Shown here: positions 5,789 to 12,706 of the stretch, piece by piece | Position numbering within the stretch: the stretch's first letter is position 1 | How the letters are laid out: the number at the start of each line of letters is the position of its first letter | Source of the DNA: JBAZYZ01 sp964366065 | GTDB lineage: Bacteria; Patescibacteriota; Minisyncoccia; Phycocordibacterales; VMEP01 | Direction: 5' to 3' | DNA length: 16,022 bases | NCBI GenBank assembly: GCA_964366065.1 | Contig: CAYISF010000011.1 | Location: 1-16,022, forward strand | Translations under genes and position numbers: made by a program | The notes under the pieces: model-generated | Databases searched by the model: none | Told to the model about the DNA's origin: nothing | The model's input: only the letters and a program-made list of their open reading frames with translations

Positions 5789-5803
5789 CGGGGTTTTGTT
5801 TTT
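5775..5803 (+). terminator. Intrinsic terminator upstream of rsmI
   Basis: ACCCCG (5775-5780) and CGGGGT (5789-5794) form a 6-bp stem with an 8-base loop, followed by a T-rich run (TTTGTTTTT). It ends the murC/Cys-rich gene unit. Confidence 0.75.
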
Positions 5804-5808
5804 ATGAT
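5803..5808 (+). promoter_or_regulatory. Probable -10 element for rsmI
   Basis: TATGAT (5803-5808) matches 5 of 6 positions of the -10 consensus. No good -35 is seen because the terminator T-run fills that place. The predicted start is about 5815, leaving a 5-base leader before ATG 5820 and no Shine-Dalgarno. Confidence 0.4.
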
Positions 5809-5819
5809 ACCTTCCACAT

Positions 5820-6539
5820 ATGACAACTTTATATATTGTTGCCACCCCAATAGGAAACCTTGAAGACATTACGCTTCGGGCGCTTCGGATTTTGAAAGAG
5901 GTTGATGTGATTCTCTGTGAAGACACTCGCGTGACGAAGCGGCTACTCGCGCGTTACGGAATTTCCACACCAACGGAAAGCTTCCATGCGCGAAGTGAAA
6001 AGTCGAAAGTTCATAAAGCCATAAAGTTGCTTGAAGAGGGCAAAAATCTGGCTTTGGTGTCGGATGCCGGCACGCCGACCATTTCCGACCCCGGGGTTTT
6101 ACTTGTTTCTCAAATCCGCGAACACTTTTCCAAAGTGAGACTTTGGACAGAAGCCATTCCAAGGTCTCACTTTGGAATTCAAATTGTTCCTATTCCAGGG
6201 GCCTCGGCGGTCATTTCTGCCTTATCCGCTTCCGGAATACCCGCTTCCGAGTTTCTTTTCTTGGGTTTTCTTCCCCATAAAAAGGGTAGAGAAACGTTGT
6301 TTAAGGAAATCGCCGCGGCCAAACGCACAGTTGCTTTTTATGAGTCGCCACATCGGATAATAAAAACACTTAAATCTCTTGTAACGCATATCCCCGAAAG
6401 GAAGCTAGTTATTGCCCGCGAACTCACCAAAATACACGAGGAATTTGTTTCGGGTACGTCCGCCGAGCTATTGGACTATTTTGATAAAAATAAGGAAAAA
6501 ATCCGCGGGGAGTTTGTGGTTATTGTTTCTCCGCGCTGA
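5820..6539 (+). CDS. rsmI: 16S rRNA (cytidine(1402)-2'-O)-methyltransferase
   Basis: RsmI uses S-adenosylmethionine to methylate the 2'-O of C1402 in the decoding centre of 16S rRNA. The N-terminus L-Y-I-V-A-T-P-I-G-N-L-x-D-I-T-x-R (4-20), C-E-D-T-R (33-37), SDAGTPTISDPG (81-92), PIPGASA (124-130), S-A-S-G-I-P, F-L-F-L-G-F-L-P, Y-E-S-P-H-R and A-R-E-L-T-K-x-x-E define the family. At 239 residues it lacks the C-terminal extension of E. coli RsmI (286). About 15 extra residues (S-K-V-R-L-W-T-E-A-I-P-R-S-H-F, 104-118) sit between two conserved motifs and are encoded by a palindromic DNA element. The gene follows a terminator and has its own likely promoter. Confidence 0.95.
   Translation: MTTLYIVATPIGNLEDITLRALRILKEVDVILCEDTRVTKRLLARYGISTPTESFHARSEKSKVHKAIKLLEEGKNLALVSDAGTPTISDPGVLLVSQIREHFSKVRLWTEAIPRSHFGIQIVPIPGASAVISALSASGIPASEFLFLGFLPHKKGRETLFKEIAAAKRTVAFYESPHRIIKTLKSLVTHIPERKLVIARELTKIHEEFVSGTSAELLDYFDKNKEKIRGEFVVIVSPR
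6128..6177. repeat. 50-bp palindromic element inserted in frame in rsmI
   Basis: Arms 6128-6147 and 6158-6177 pair over 20 bp with one G-T, including a perfect 14-bp block (TTCCAAAGTGAGAC with GTCTCACTTTGGAA), around a 10-base loop. Each arm is itself palindromic: TCCAAAG-tgaga-CTTTGGA (6129-6147) and TCCAAGG-tctca-CTTTGGA (6158-6176). The residues E-H-F before and S-H-F at the end look like a short target duplication at protein level. The reading frame is preserved. Confidence 0.85.
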
Positions 6540-6561
6540 CTTTTTTATATTTTGGTTTTTT

Positions 6562-6570
6562 TGATATACT
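6562..6570 (+). promoter_or_regulatory. Extended -10 promoter, leaderless start at 6577
   Basis: TGATATACT (6562-6570) fits TGnTATAAT with one mismatch. The predicted transcription start, 7 bases downstream, is base 6577, the A of the ATG. The same TTTGATATACT string recurs at 8409-8419 upstream of the ATPase gene. Confidence 0.6.
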
Positions 6571-6576
6571 ACCTCC

Positions 6577-6831
6577 ATGTCAAAGAAGCGAATAATCATC
6601 ATTTTAGGTCTTGTAGTCGCGCTTTTGCCGCTTCTCGGAATCCCGCGGGCGTTTAGAGAAGGGCTTTCGGTCTTGGCCGGCCTTGCTATTGCCGCGGTAG
6701 CATTCCTTCTTCGCCGTAAATCTAGGGATGAAGCACCAGCTGAGCGAAATGACACATTTTCCCAAAACGGAACACAAAGCGCATTTTCCGGGGTTATGGG
6801 AACGAATCATAAAGAGCCCCCGGTTTCATAA
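6577..6831 (+). CDS. Small membrane protein of unknown function
   Basis: The 84-residue protein has a short basic N-terminus (M-S-K-K-R), a hydrophobic helix at about residues 5-22, a short R-A-F-R-E turn, a second hydrophobic helix at about 28-44, then R-R-K and a hydrophilic tail of about 38 residues rich in Glu, Asn and Ser. The basic residues suggest that the N-terminus and the tail are both cytoplasmic. No family is recognised. ATG 6577 coincides with the predicted transcription start. The stop lies 3 bases before the DUF4015 gene, so the two are very likely co-transcribed; the protein could help anchor or localise that enzyme, but this is only context. Confidence 0.7.
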   Translation: MSKKRIIIILGLVVALLPLLGIPRAFREGLSVLAGLAIAAVAFLLRRKSRDEAPAERNDTFSQNGTQSAFSGVMGTNHKEPPVS

Positions 6832-6834
6832 ACA

Positions 6835-8121
6835 ATGAAGTTTCTCCGGCGAAAATCTGTAGTAGTAGGGACATCCCTAGGAGTTCTTCTTATTGGGGGA
6901 TATTTCGGAGTTTCGCGCGTTTCCATCACGACCTATGATTCTGACAATAAGACGATTATAGCGACGACCACCGAAACATCCTCAATTACTAATACTGCAC
7001 CGGCGAAAACCATATCTGAAAAAAATAATCTTCCTCCCGTGATGCACCTAAAAACGCCGGAGCCGGTGAAAGGCATTTATATGACCTCCTGCGTCGCCAG
7101 CACGCCTTCGTGGAGGGAACGTCTGGTGAAGCTTGTCCAGTCCACGGAATTGAATTCCATAGTCATTGATATAAAAGATTACAGCGGAACAATTTCATTT
7201 ACGCCTACAGACCCGCTCCTTAAAGAAAATGGCGGCGAGGGGTGCCGCAGCGCTGATATGCAAAAGTTTGTCGCCCTACTCCACGATAAAGGCATATATG
7301 TTATCGGGCGCATCACCGTTTTTCAGGACCCGTATTATGCGAAGATTCATCCCGAACTTGCGGTGAAGCGTCTTTCTGATGGAGCCACATGGAAGGACTT
7401 CAAAGGGCTTTCTTTCATTGATGTCGGAGCCAAGCCGTTTTGGGATTACATAGTCGCCCTTTCCAAGGAATCTTACAGTATCGGCTTTGACGAGCTGAAT
7501 TTTGACTATGTGCGCTTTCCTTCGGACGGGAATATGAAGGATATTGATTTTACCTGGGACCAGGGGAAGACGAAGGCCGAAGCGCTCAGGGAATTTTTTG
7601 AGTATTTACACGGGCAATTAAAAGGCACGGGAATAGTGCTTTCCGTGGACCTTTTCGGAATGACGACAACAAACACGGACGATTTGAATATCGGTCAGAT
7701 TTTAGAGAACACCTTGCCGTATTTTGATTTCATAGACCCGATGGTCTATCCGTCGCATTACCCGGCGGGCTTTAATGGTTATAAAAACGTGAACGCGCAT
7801 CCATACGACATAGTGAAGTTTTCGCTTGACCGCGCCGTCGCCCGAGCCGCTGCTACGACTACCACTATTAACTTATACGGAAGCAAACTTGTTTTGCCTG
7901 CGTCTTCGACCACACCCGCGCTTTGGAGCAAACCATCTTTCCCGGCATCAAAAATCCGACCGTGGCTTCAGGATTTTGATTATCCGGTTACCTATACGCC
8001 AGAGATGGTTAAGGCGCAAATACAAGCGACATATGATGCGGGACTCAGAAGCTGGCTTTTATGGGATGCGGGGAATAAATACACCCCTTCCGTGCTTGAC
8101 CCCGCGCCCTCCACAGAGTAG
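6835..8121 (+). CDS. Putative glycoside hydrolase, DUF4015 (GHL13) family, membrane-anchored
   Basis: The 428 residues start with a basic segment and one hydrophobic helix (about 9-27), a signal anchor, followed by a Thr/Ser-rich linker to about residue 75. The DUF4015/GHL13 barrel follows: V-K-G-I-Y-M-T (78-84), T-E-L-N-S-I-V-I-D-I-K-D (104-115), G-I-Y-V-I-G-R-I-T-V-F-Q-D (153-165), GFDELNFDYVRFP (217-229) with candidate catalytic Asp/Glu, V-D-L-F-G (271-275), DPMVYPSHY (301-309), and the C-terminal K-I-R-P-W-L-Q-D-F and W-L-L-W-D-A-G-N. The family is predicted to act on extracellular polysaccharide; its substrate is not known. No Shine-Dalgarno is visible; translation is probably coupled to the small gene 3 bases upstream. 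Confident of family, not of substrate. Confidence 0.88.
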   Translation: MKFLRRKSVVVGTSLGVLLIGGYFGVSRVSITTYDSDNKTIIATTTETSSITNTAPAKTISEKNNLPPVMHLKTPEPVKGIYMTSCVASTPSWRERLVKLVQSTELNSIVIDIKDYSGTISFTPTDPLLKENGGEGCRSADMQKFVALLHDKGIYVIGRITVFQDPYYAKIHPELAVKRLSDGATWKDFKGLSFIDVGAKPFWDYIVALSKESYSIGFDELNFDYVRFPSDGNMKDIDFTWDQGKTKAEALREFFEYLHGQLKGTGIVLSVDLFGMTTTNTDDLNIGQILENTLPYFDFIDPMVYPSHYPAGFNGYKNVNAHPYDIVKFSLDRAVARAAATTTTINLYGSKLVLPASSTTPALWSKPSFPASKIRPWLQDFDYPVTYTPEMVKAQIQATYDAGLRSWLLWDAGNKYTPSVLDPAPSTE

Positions 8122-8155
8122 TATCACAGTAGATTCAGCCCTAGACGGAGACAAT

Positions 8156-8341
8156 ATGGGAAATTCCCCAAAAGAAGAGTATTACGAATGTGTCAGAAAT
8201 ATGAGTTTTGAGGACGTCGCGCTCGTGGAAAGTAAGAGCCCCACGAAAGAACAGGAAAAAAAAATTGCCGGAAGTTTCAAGTTTCGGCGCGCCCGCGAGC
8301 TTTATCTGCAGACAATCCACCACACTTTCTTACCGGCATGA
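8156..8341 (+). CDS. Small hypothetical protein (61 aa)
   Basis: ATG 8156 has GGAG at 8146-8149, 6 bases upstream, and the frame is followed by a clear terminator, which supports a real gene. The protein is soluble and charged: an acidic N-terminal half (E-E-Y-Y-E-C, S-F-E-D-V-A-L-V-E), a K-E-Q-E-K-K-I helix, then F-K-F-R-R-A-R-E-L-Y-L-Q. It looks like a small two- or three-helix protein. I do not recognise the family. It is the last gene of the unit beginning at 6577. Confidence 0.6.
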   Translation: MGNSPKEEYYECVRNMSFEDVALVESKSPTKEQEKKIAGSFKFRRARELYLQTIHHTFLPA

Positions 8342-8372
8342 GTCCGGCATGAGCATTGACGAGTAATAGTAC

Positions 8373-8404
8373 CCCCGCCGTATCTTTGGCGGGGTGTTTT
8401 TTTT
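8373..8404 (+). terminator. Strong intrinsic terminator
   Basis: CCCCGCC (8373-8379) and GGCGGGG (8388-8394) form a 7-bp GC stem with an 8-base loop, followed by TG and eight T residues (8397-8404). Confidence 0.9.
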
Positions 8405-8410
8405 GGGATT

Positions 8411-8419
8411 TGATATACT
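8411..8419 (+). promoter_or_regulatory. Extended -10 promoter for the VirD4/HerA-like ATPase
   Basis: TGATATACT (8411-8419) is identical to the element at 6562. The predicted start is about 8426, giving a 12-base leader that just includes AGGA (8427-8430), a ribosome site 7 bases before ATG 8438. Confidence 0.6.
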
Positions 8420-8437
8420 TAATTTAAGGATATTCTC

Positions 8438-10288
8438 ATGTCAAACCAGGAAGATATAACATATTTCGCGGAAACTGATTTCCGCAATAAGAAAATAAAA
8501 TTCGGCATTAAAGCCAAAGACCGGACACGCCATCTCTACATTATCGGGAAGACCGGTATGGGGAAATCCACTTTGCTTGAAAATATGATTGTGCAGGATA
8601 TTGCAAATGGCGAGGGGGTGGCAATTGTTGACCCTCACGGAAGTTTGGCCGAAAATCTTTTGAGCTATATTCCCAAAGAAAGGGTGAAGGATGTTATCTA
8701 TTTCGCGCCGTTTGACATGGATTACCCGATATCCTTCAATGTGATGGAGGATGTTGGCGCGGATAAGCGGCATTTGGTGGCAAACGGGCTCATGAATGCT
8801 TTCAAAAAGATTTGGGAGGACATGTGGAGCGCGCGCATGGAGTACATTTTAAACAATGTCCTGCTGGCGCTTCTGGAGTATCCCAATGCAACCATTCTGG
8901 GAGTCAATAGGATGCTTTCCGACAAAGATTATCGCGACTTGGTGGTGTCTAAAGTTACTGATGCTTCCGTCAAAGCGTTTTGGGTTGACGAATTCGCCAA
9001 ATACGGCGACCGTTATATGCAGGAAGCCGGCGCGGCCATTCAAAATAAAATCGGCCAGTTCATTTCCAATCCGCTCGTAAGGAATATCATCGGCCAGCCG
9101 AAGTCGTCGTTTGACGTGCGGAAAATAATGGACGAGAAAAAAATTCTTATTATGAACCTGTCAAAGGGCCGCATGGGTATTGAAAACTCGTCACTCTTGG
9201 GCAATATGCTGGTGACGAAGATTTATCTCGGAGCGATGTCGCGCGCCGATGCGACACTGGCCCAGCTGCAAAAGTTGCCGAACTTCTATTTCTACGTTGA
9301 TGAATTTCAGTCGTTTGCCAACGAATCGTTTGCCGATATCTTATCCGAAGCCCGTAAATACAAACTTTGCCTAACCATTGCTCATCAGTACATCAACCAG
9401 ATGCCGGAAGAAGTGCGCGACGCGGTATTCGGAAATGTCGGTTCCATGGTCACATTCCGCATCGGACCGGAGGATGCCGAGATGTTTGAGAAAGAGTTCG
9501 CTCCGGAATTTATCGCCGAGGACTTGGTGAATCTCGGTTTTGCCCAGATATATTTACGGCTCATGATTGACGGCATCGGCTCCAAACCGTTCTCGGCCAC
9601 GACTCTGCCGCCGATTTCCTTGCCCGACCATTCGTATAAGGAAGAGATAATTACCGAGTCCAGGAAAAAATACGCTACTCCGCGAACGACAGTGGAAGCG
9701 GAAGTGAACAAGTGGTATGAACCGGTTCCCCCGCTTCATCCAAAAATCCCGCGCGAGAGGCGTCCCAAAATGGACAGTTCTCCGTCACAGAAAATAATCG
9801 GAGTAAGTCCAAGAAGCGAAGCGGGGAAATATCGCAATGACATATCGGTTGCTTCGGTTTCCTCTGCTCCCATTGTACCTACTCTGCCACCAGTACCTCC
9901 GAAAGTTGAAGTAGTGAGTATGCCCGCGCCTCGTCTTGTGTCCAGACAGGAAACGCTCCGGCCAGTATCATCACCATCGCCGAAGCCGTCACCTGTGACT
10001 AAAGTTTCTCCGGTGCATCTTGCAGATTTGCGTCCCAAGCGAGAAACAGGCCCCACAAGGAACTCATTTGCCCTTAAAGAAGCGCTTGCCGCGGCGCTTA
10101 AGGAAAAAAATAATATCCCGCCGCCGCGCGAAGATAGAATTTCGAAAAATGATACGACAAAAGATTCTTCCGAAAACGGCCTGAAGGAGGAATCCAAAAA
10201 ATGGGAAGAAATGAAAAAAAGGGATGAAGTTACAAACGCACCCAAAGAAGTTCCTGAAGATGTTTTAAAGAAACTTTTAGGAGAATAG
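8438..10288 (+). CDS. VirD4/TraG- or HerA-like DNA-translocating ATPase with Pro-rich tail
   Basis: The 616 residues have a RecA-type ATPase core: Walker A GKTGMGKST (G37-T45), I-V-D-P-H-G (63-68) typical of TraG/DUF87 ATPases, Walker B F-Y-F-Y-V-D-E-F (283-290), and a later S-E-A-R-K-Y (303-308) and T-I-A-H-Q-Y (313-318) as in VirD4/TraM-recognition domains. No transmembrane helix is seen at the N-terminus, unlike classical VirD4. The core ends near residue 400. The remaining ~215 residues are low-complexity, rich in Pro, Ser, Lys and Glu, with a charged C-terminal helix. It probably pumps DNA or recruits substrates in a hexameric ring, either in conjugation-like transfer or pilus-linked uptake; which is unknown. 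No relaxase or VirB partners are in the window. The surface-protein gene follows after 4 bases. Confidence 0.82.
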   Translation: MSNQEDITYFAETDFRNKKIKFGIKAKDRTRHLYIIGKTGMGKSTLLENMIVQDIANGEGVAIVDPHGSLAENLLSYIPKERVKDVIYFAPFDMDYPISFNVMEDVGADKRHLVANGLMNAFKKIWEDMWSARMEYILNNVLLALLEYPNATILGVNRMLSDKDYRDLVVSKVTDASVKAFWVDEFAKYGDRYMQEAGAAIQNKIGQFISNPLVRNIIGQPKSSFDVRKIMDEKKILIMNLSKGRMGIENSSLLGNMLVTKIYLGAMSRADATLAQLQKLPNFYFYVDEFQSFANESFADILSEARKYKLCLTIAHQYINQMPEEVRDAVFGNVGSMVTFRIGPEDAEMFEKEFAPEFIAEDLVNLGFAQIYLRLMIDGIGSKPFSATTLPPISLPDHSYKEEIITESRKKYATPRTTVEAEVNKWYEPVPPLHPKIPRERRPKMDSSPSQKIIGVSPRSEAGKYRNDISVASVSSAPIVPTLPPVPPKVEVVSMPAPRLVSRQETLRPVSSPSPKPSPVTKVSPVHLADLRPKRETGPTRNSFALKEALAAALKEKNNIPPPREDRISKNDTTKDSSENGLKEESKKWEEMKKRDEVTNAPKEVPEDVLKKLLGE

Positions 10289-10292
10289 AATT

Positions 10293-11717
10293 ATGCGCTT
10301 TCGCGTCGGAATTTTTCTTTTATTTATAATCCTGCCGTTTTTCGCGCGAGGAAGCGTTATTTTTTCTGAAATAATGTACGATTTTCCGGGAATCGAAGGA
10401 GGAGGCGAACACGATTGGGTAGAAGTGACTAATACAGGAGCTTCCTCGGTGGATTTATCAACTTATAAATTTTTTGAAGCTAATACCAATCATTCTTTAA
10501 AACTTGACCGCGGTTCCGCCACGCTTTCGCCCGGAGGTTTTGCGGTTATCGCCAGCGCCACCACAACCTTTCTCGCCGATTGGCCAAATTTCAGCGGCAC
10601 GCTTTTTGACAGCTCTTTTTCGTTAAACAGCAACGGAGAACTGTTGAAACTCTGCAGCAGTTCTTGTTCCGCGGAAGGAAGCGTGGTTGAGGACAGTCTT
10701 ACTTACGCGCCTATCGACAGCGCAACAAATAATGGAGATTCCCTCCAGAAAGTAGATGGTAGTTTTATAGCCGCATTGCCTACACCTGGCGCGGGAACTT
10801 CCGAAAATAACGCAAATACCAATACCGTGACAAGTACTCCCACTGAAATAAACTCAGGGACTGCAAGCGCTAATAATTCATCATGGCCGGTGGAACCGCA
10901 GGTATTCGCCGATGCCGGCAAAGACAAGATTGCGATTGTGGGCGCGACTGCTGTTTTTAGCGGCAAAGCATACGGTCTCAAAAAAGAGCCGCTTGAAAAT
11001 GCCCGTTTTCTCTGGAATTTCGGCGACGGCACGATTGGCGAAGGGAAAATTGTGGAGCATACATATCGTCACCCTGGCGATTATCTTGTGGTTATGGAGG
11101 CCGCTTCCGGATATTTTTCCGGCCAAGACCAGCTTAAGGTGCGAGCCTTGCCCTCGCCGCTCGCCGTTTCCGCCATTACCGACGGATCGGAATATTTTAT
11201 TGAACTCCATAACGCGTCCAACTCGGACATTGATATTTCGTCCTGGGGATTGGCACTGGGCGATAAAATTTTTGAAATTCCGAAGAACACGTTTGTTATG
11301 AGTGGCAATCATCTTGTTTTTGGAAACGAAACAACCGGACTTACTGTGGTTTCGGGGAGCGTGCCGGAACTCCGCTATCCAAACGGCACATTGGCTTACC
11401 GCTACGGAGAAACAAAACCAAATATTCAGATAACACCGGGCAATAACACCGTTGCGCAAGCAGTTGAGTCCGACATATCAGCGGATGTAAAAAATAAAAC
11501 ATCGGTTGCGGCCGCCGAAAGTGAACAAGCAACACCGGAAAATATGGATGCCGCGGCAACATCTGCAAAAAGCACTCGTTCGAACTATATTTGGTTTTTG
11601 GGGGTCGGAGGAATTTCCCTCATAGCTCTCGCTGGAATATTTCTTACGCGCCGATATGGAGAGCCCGAGGACGAAATAGAAAAACTTGCGCGAGAGATAG
11701 AAATTATAGAGGAGTAG
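10293..11717 (+). CDS. Surface protein with lamin-tail and PKD domains and C-terminal membrane anchor
   Basis: 474 residues. A signal peptide (about 1-20, hydrophobic core 6-16, ending A-R-G) leads to a first lamin-tail (LTD) domain at about 20-165 (V-I-F-S-E-I-M-Y near its start, D-W-V-E-V-T-N, S-L-x-S-N-G-E). A Thr/Asn/Ser linker follows, then a PKD domain at about 204-286 (A-D-A-G-K-D, W-N-F-G-D-G-T, H-T-Y-R-H-P-G-D-Y) and a second LTD-like domain at about 288-380 (Y-F-I-E-L-H-N, S-S-W-G-L). Another low-complexity linker precedes a membrane helix (432-452), R-R and an acidic cytoplasmic tail. LTD and PKD folds bind sugar or protein surfaces, so an adhesin or envelope scaffold is likely. 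AGGAG 10279-10283 serves ATG 10293; it shares an operon with the ATPase gene. Confidence 0.85.
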   Translation: MRFRVGIFLLFIILPFFARGSVIFSEIMYDFPGIEGGGEHDWVEVTNTGASSVDLSTYKFFEANTNHSLKLDRGSATLSPGGFAVIASATTTFLADWPNFSGTLFDSSFSLNSNGELLKLCSSSCSAEGSVVEDSLTYAPIDSATNNGDSLQKVDGSFIAALPTPGAGTSENNANTNTVTSTPTEINSGTASANNSSWPVEPQVFADAGKDKIAIVGATAVFSGKAYGLKKEPLENARFLWNFGDGTIGEGKIVEHTYRHPGDYLVVMEAASGYFSGQDQLKVRALPSPLAVSAITDGSEYFIELHNASNSDIDISSWGLALGDKIFEIPKNTFVMSGNHLVFGNETTGLTVVSGSVPELRYPNGTLAYRYGETKPNIQITPGNNTVAQAVESDISADVKNKTSVAAAESEQATPENMDAAATSAKSTRSNYIWFLGVGGISLIALAGIFLTRRYGEPEDEIEKLAREIEIIEE

Positions 11718-11758
11718 AAACATTCAACCTCAATAGTAGGGTAAAAATCACTACGGGG

Positions 11759-11787
11759 TTGGAAAACAAGCTATTTTGTTGTATTGT
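11759..11787 (+). promoter_or_regulatory. Possible promoter for the epimerase gene
   Basis: TTGGAA (11759-11764), a 17-base spacer and TATTGT (11782-11787); each hexamer matches consensus at 4 of 6 positions. The predicted start is about 11794, a 4-base leader before ATG 11798. Nothing else is seen in 11718-11797. Confidence 0.4.
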
Positions 11788-11797
11788 CTTGTAATCT

Positions 11798-12703
11798 ATG
11801 GAGGAAAATAAAGAAGGGCAAAAAAGCCATAAGACAATACTAATTACTGGAGGAGCTGGGTTTATCGGTTCGCATTTGTGCGAACGCCTTGTTCGGGATG
11901 GACATAAGGTTATATCGCTTGATAATTACTTTACGGGTAGCCGCGAGAATCACGTGTCTGGGGTTGACTATCGCGAGGGGCATACTAAAGATATAGAAAA
12001 ATATATTCCCGAAAAGCCCGATATCATTTATCATCTCGGCGAATATTCGCGTGTTGCGAAAAGCATAGAAGAACCGGCGCTCGTGTGGAATCTAAACATG
12101 GAAGGCACCTTTGGCGTACTCGAGTTTTGGCGCACGCGAGGAGGGAAACTTGTGTACGCCGGCTCGTCAACCAAGATGGCAACGCCGCGTCCCGAAGGCA
12201 TTGCCGGCCGCGACCTATCTCCGTACACGTGGTCCAAGGCCTCCAATACCGAATTAGTGCATAACTATGGCTATTGGTATAAACTCCCGTACTCAATCGC
12301 CTATTTTTATAACGTTTACGGACCGAGGGAGCGAGCGGGTGAGTATGGCACCGTCATAGAAATATTCAGGCAAAAAATTCTCAAAGGAGAACCGCTAGAA
12401 GTGCGTCTTCCCGGCACACAAGAACGTATTTATACGCACGTGAATGATACGGTAGAAGGATTGATTCTCGTGGGAGAAAAAGGAGCGCGCGACGAATACA
12501 GCATTGCCGCGGCGGAAAGCTATCCGATATTAGAAGTGGCTAAACTCTTTGGCGGCGAGATAGCAATGCTTCCCGCACGCTCGACCAGCCGGCCTTCTGC
12601 GGCGATAGACACCGATACGGGGAAAATAAAAGCGCTCGGATGGAAACAGTCCCACGCGCTCGAAGATTATATCCGCAAAATTAAAGAAGATATTTCGCCC
12701 TAG
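11798..12703 (+). CDS. NAD-dependent sugar epimerase/dehydratase (extended SDR)
   Basis: A 301-residue extended short-chain dehydrogenase. NAD-binding GGAGFIGSH (18-26), the acidic L-D-N after the second strand (41-43), the H-L-G strand, catalytic S123/S124 and Y143-x3-K147 (Y-T-W-S-K), and the sugar-binding N-V-Y-G-P-R-E-R segment are visible. The family converts nucleotide sugars such as UDP-glucose/galactose or dTDP-glucose; the exact substrate cannot be read here. A-E-Y-S replaces the commoner A-A-x-S after the H-L-G strand. The gene has no Shine-Dalgarno and may be leaderless. The next gene, a glycosyltransferase, starts 3 bases after the stop, so both probably serve one surface glycan. 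Confidence 0.9.
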   Translation: MEENKEGQKSHKTILITGGAGFIGSHLCERLVRDGHKVISLDNYFTGSRENHVSGVDYREGHTKDIEKYIPEKPDIIYHLGEYSRVAKSIEEPALVWNLNMEGTFGVLEFWRTRGGKLVYAGSSTKMATPRPEGIAGRDLSPYTWSKASNTELVHNYGYWYKLPYSIAYFYNVYGPRERAGEYGTVIEIFRQKILKGEPLEVRLPGTQERIYTHVNDTVEGLILVGEKGARDEYSIAAAESYPILEVAKLFGGEIAMLPARSTSRPSAAIDTDTGKIKALGWKQSHALEDYIRKIKEDISP

Positions 12704-12706
12704 TAA

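Noticed and set aside
8331..8356. Direct repeat CCGGCATGAG at the end of the 61-aa gene
   Set aside because: Two nearly adjacent short copies only; compatible with a small local duplication and not linked to any element.
9736..10245. 169-codon minus-strand frame opposite the ATPase tail
   Set aside because: It lies opposite low-complexity coding sequence, is Ser/Gly/Thr/Phe-biased as a mirror of it, and has no supporting signal.
10881..11459. 192-codon minus-strand frame opposite the LTD/PKD gene
   Set aside because: The plus strand encodes clear PKD and LTD motifs over the same bases; the antisense product resembles no family.
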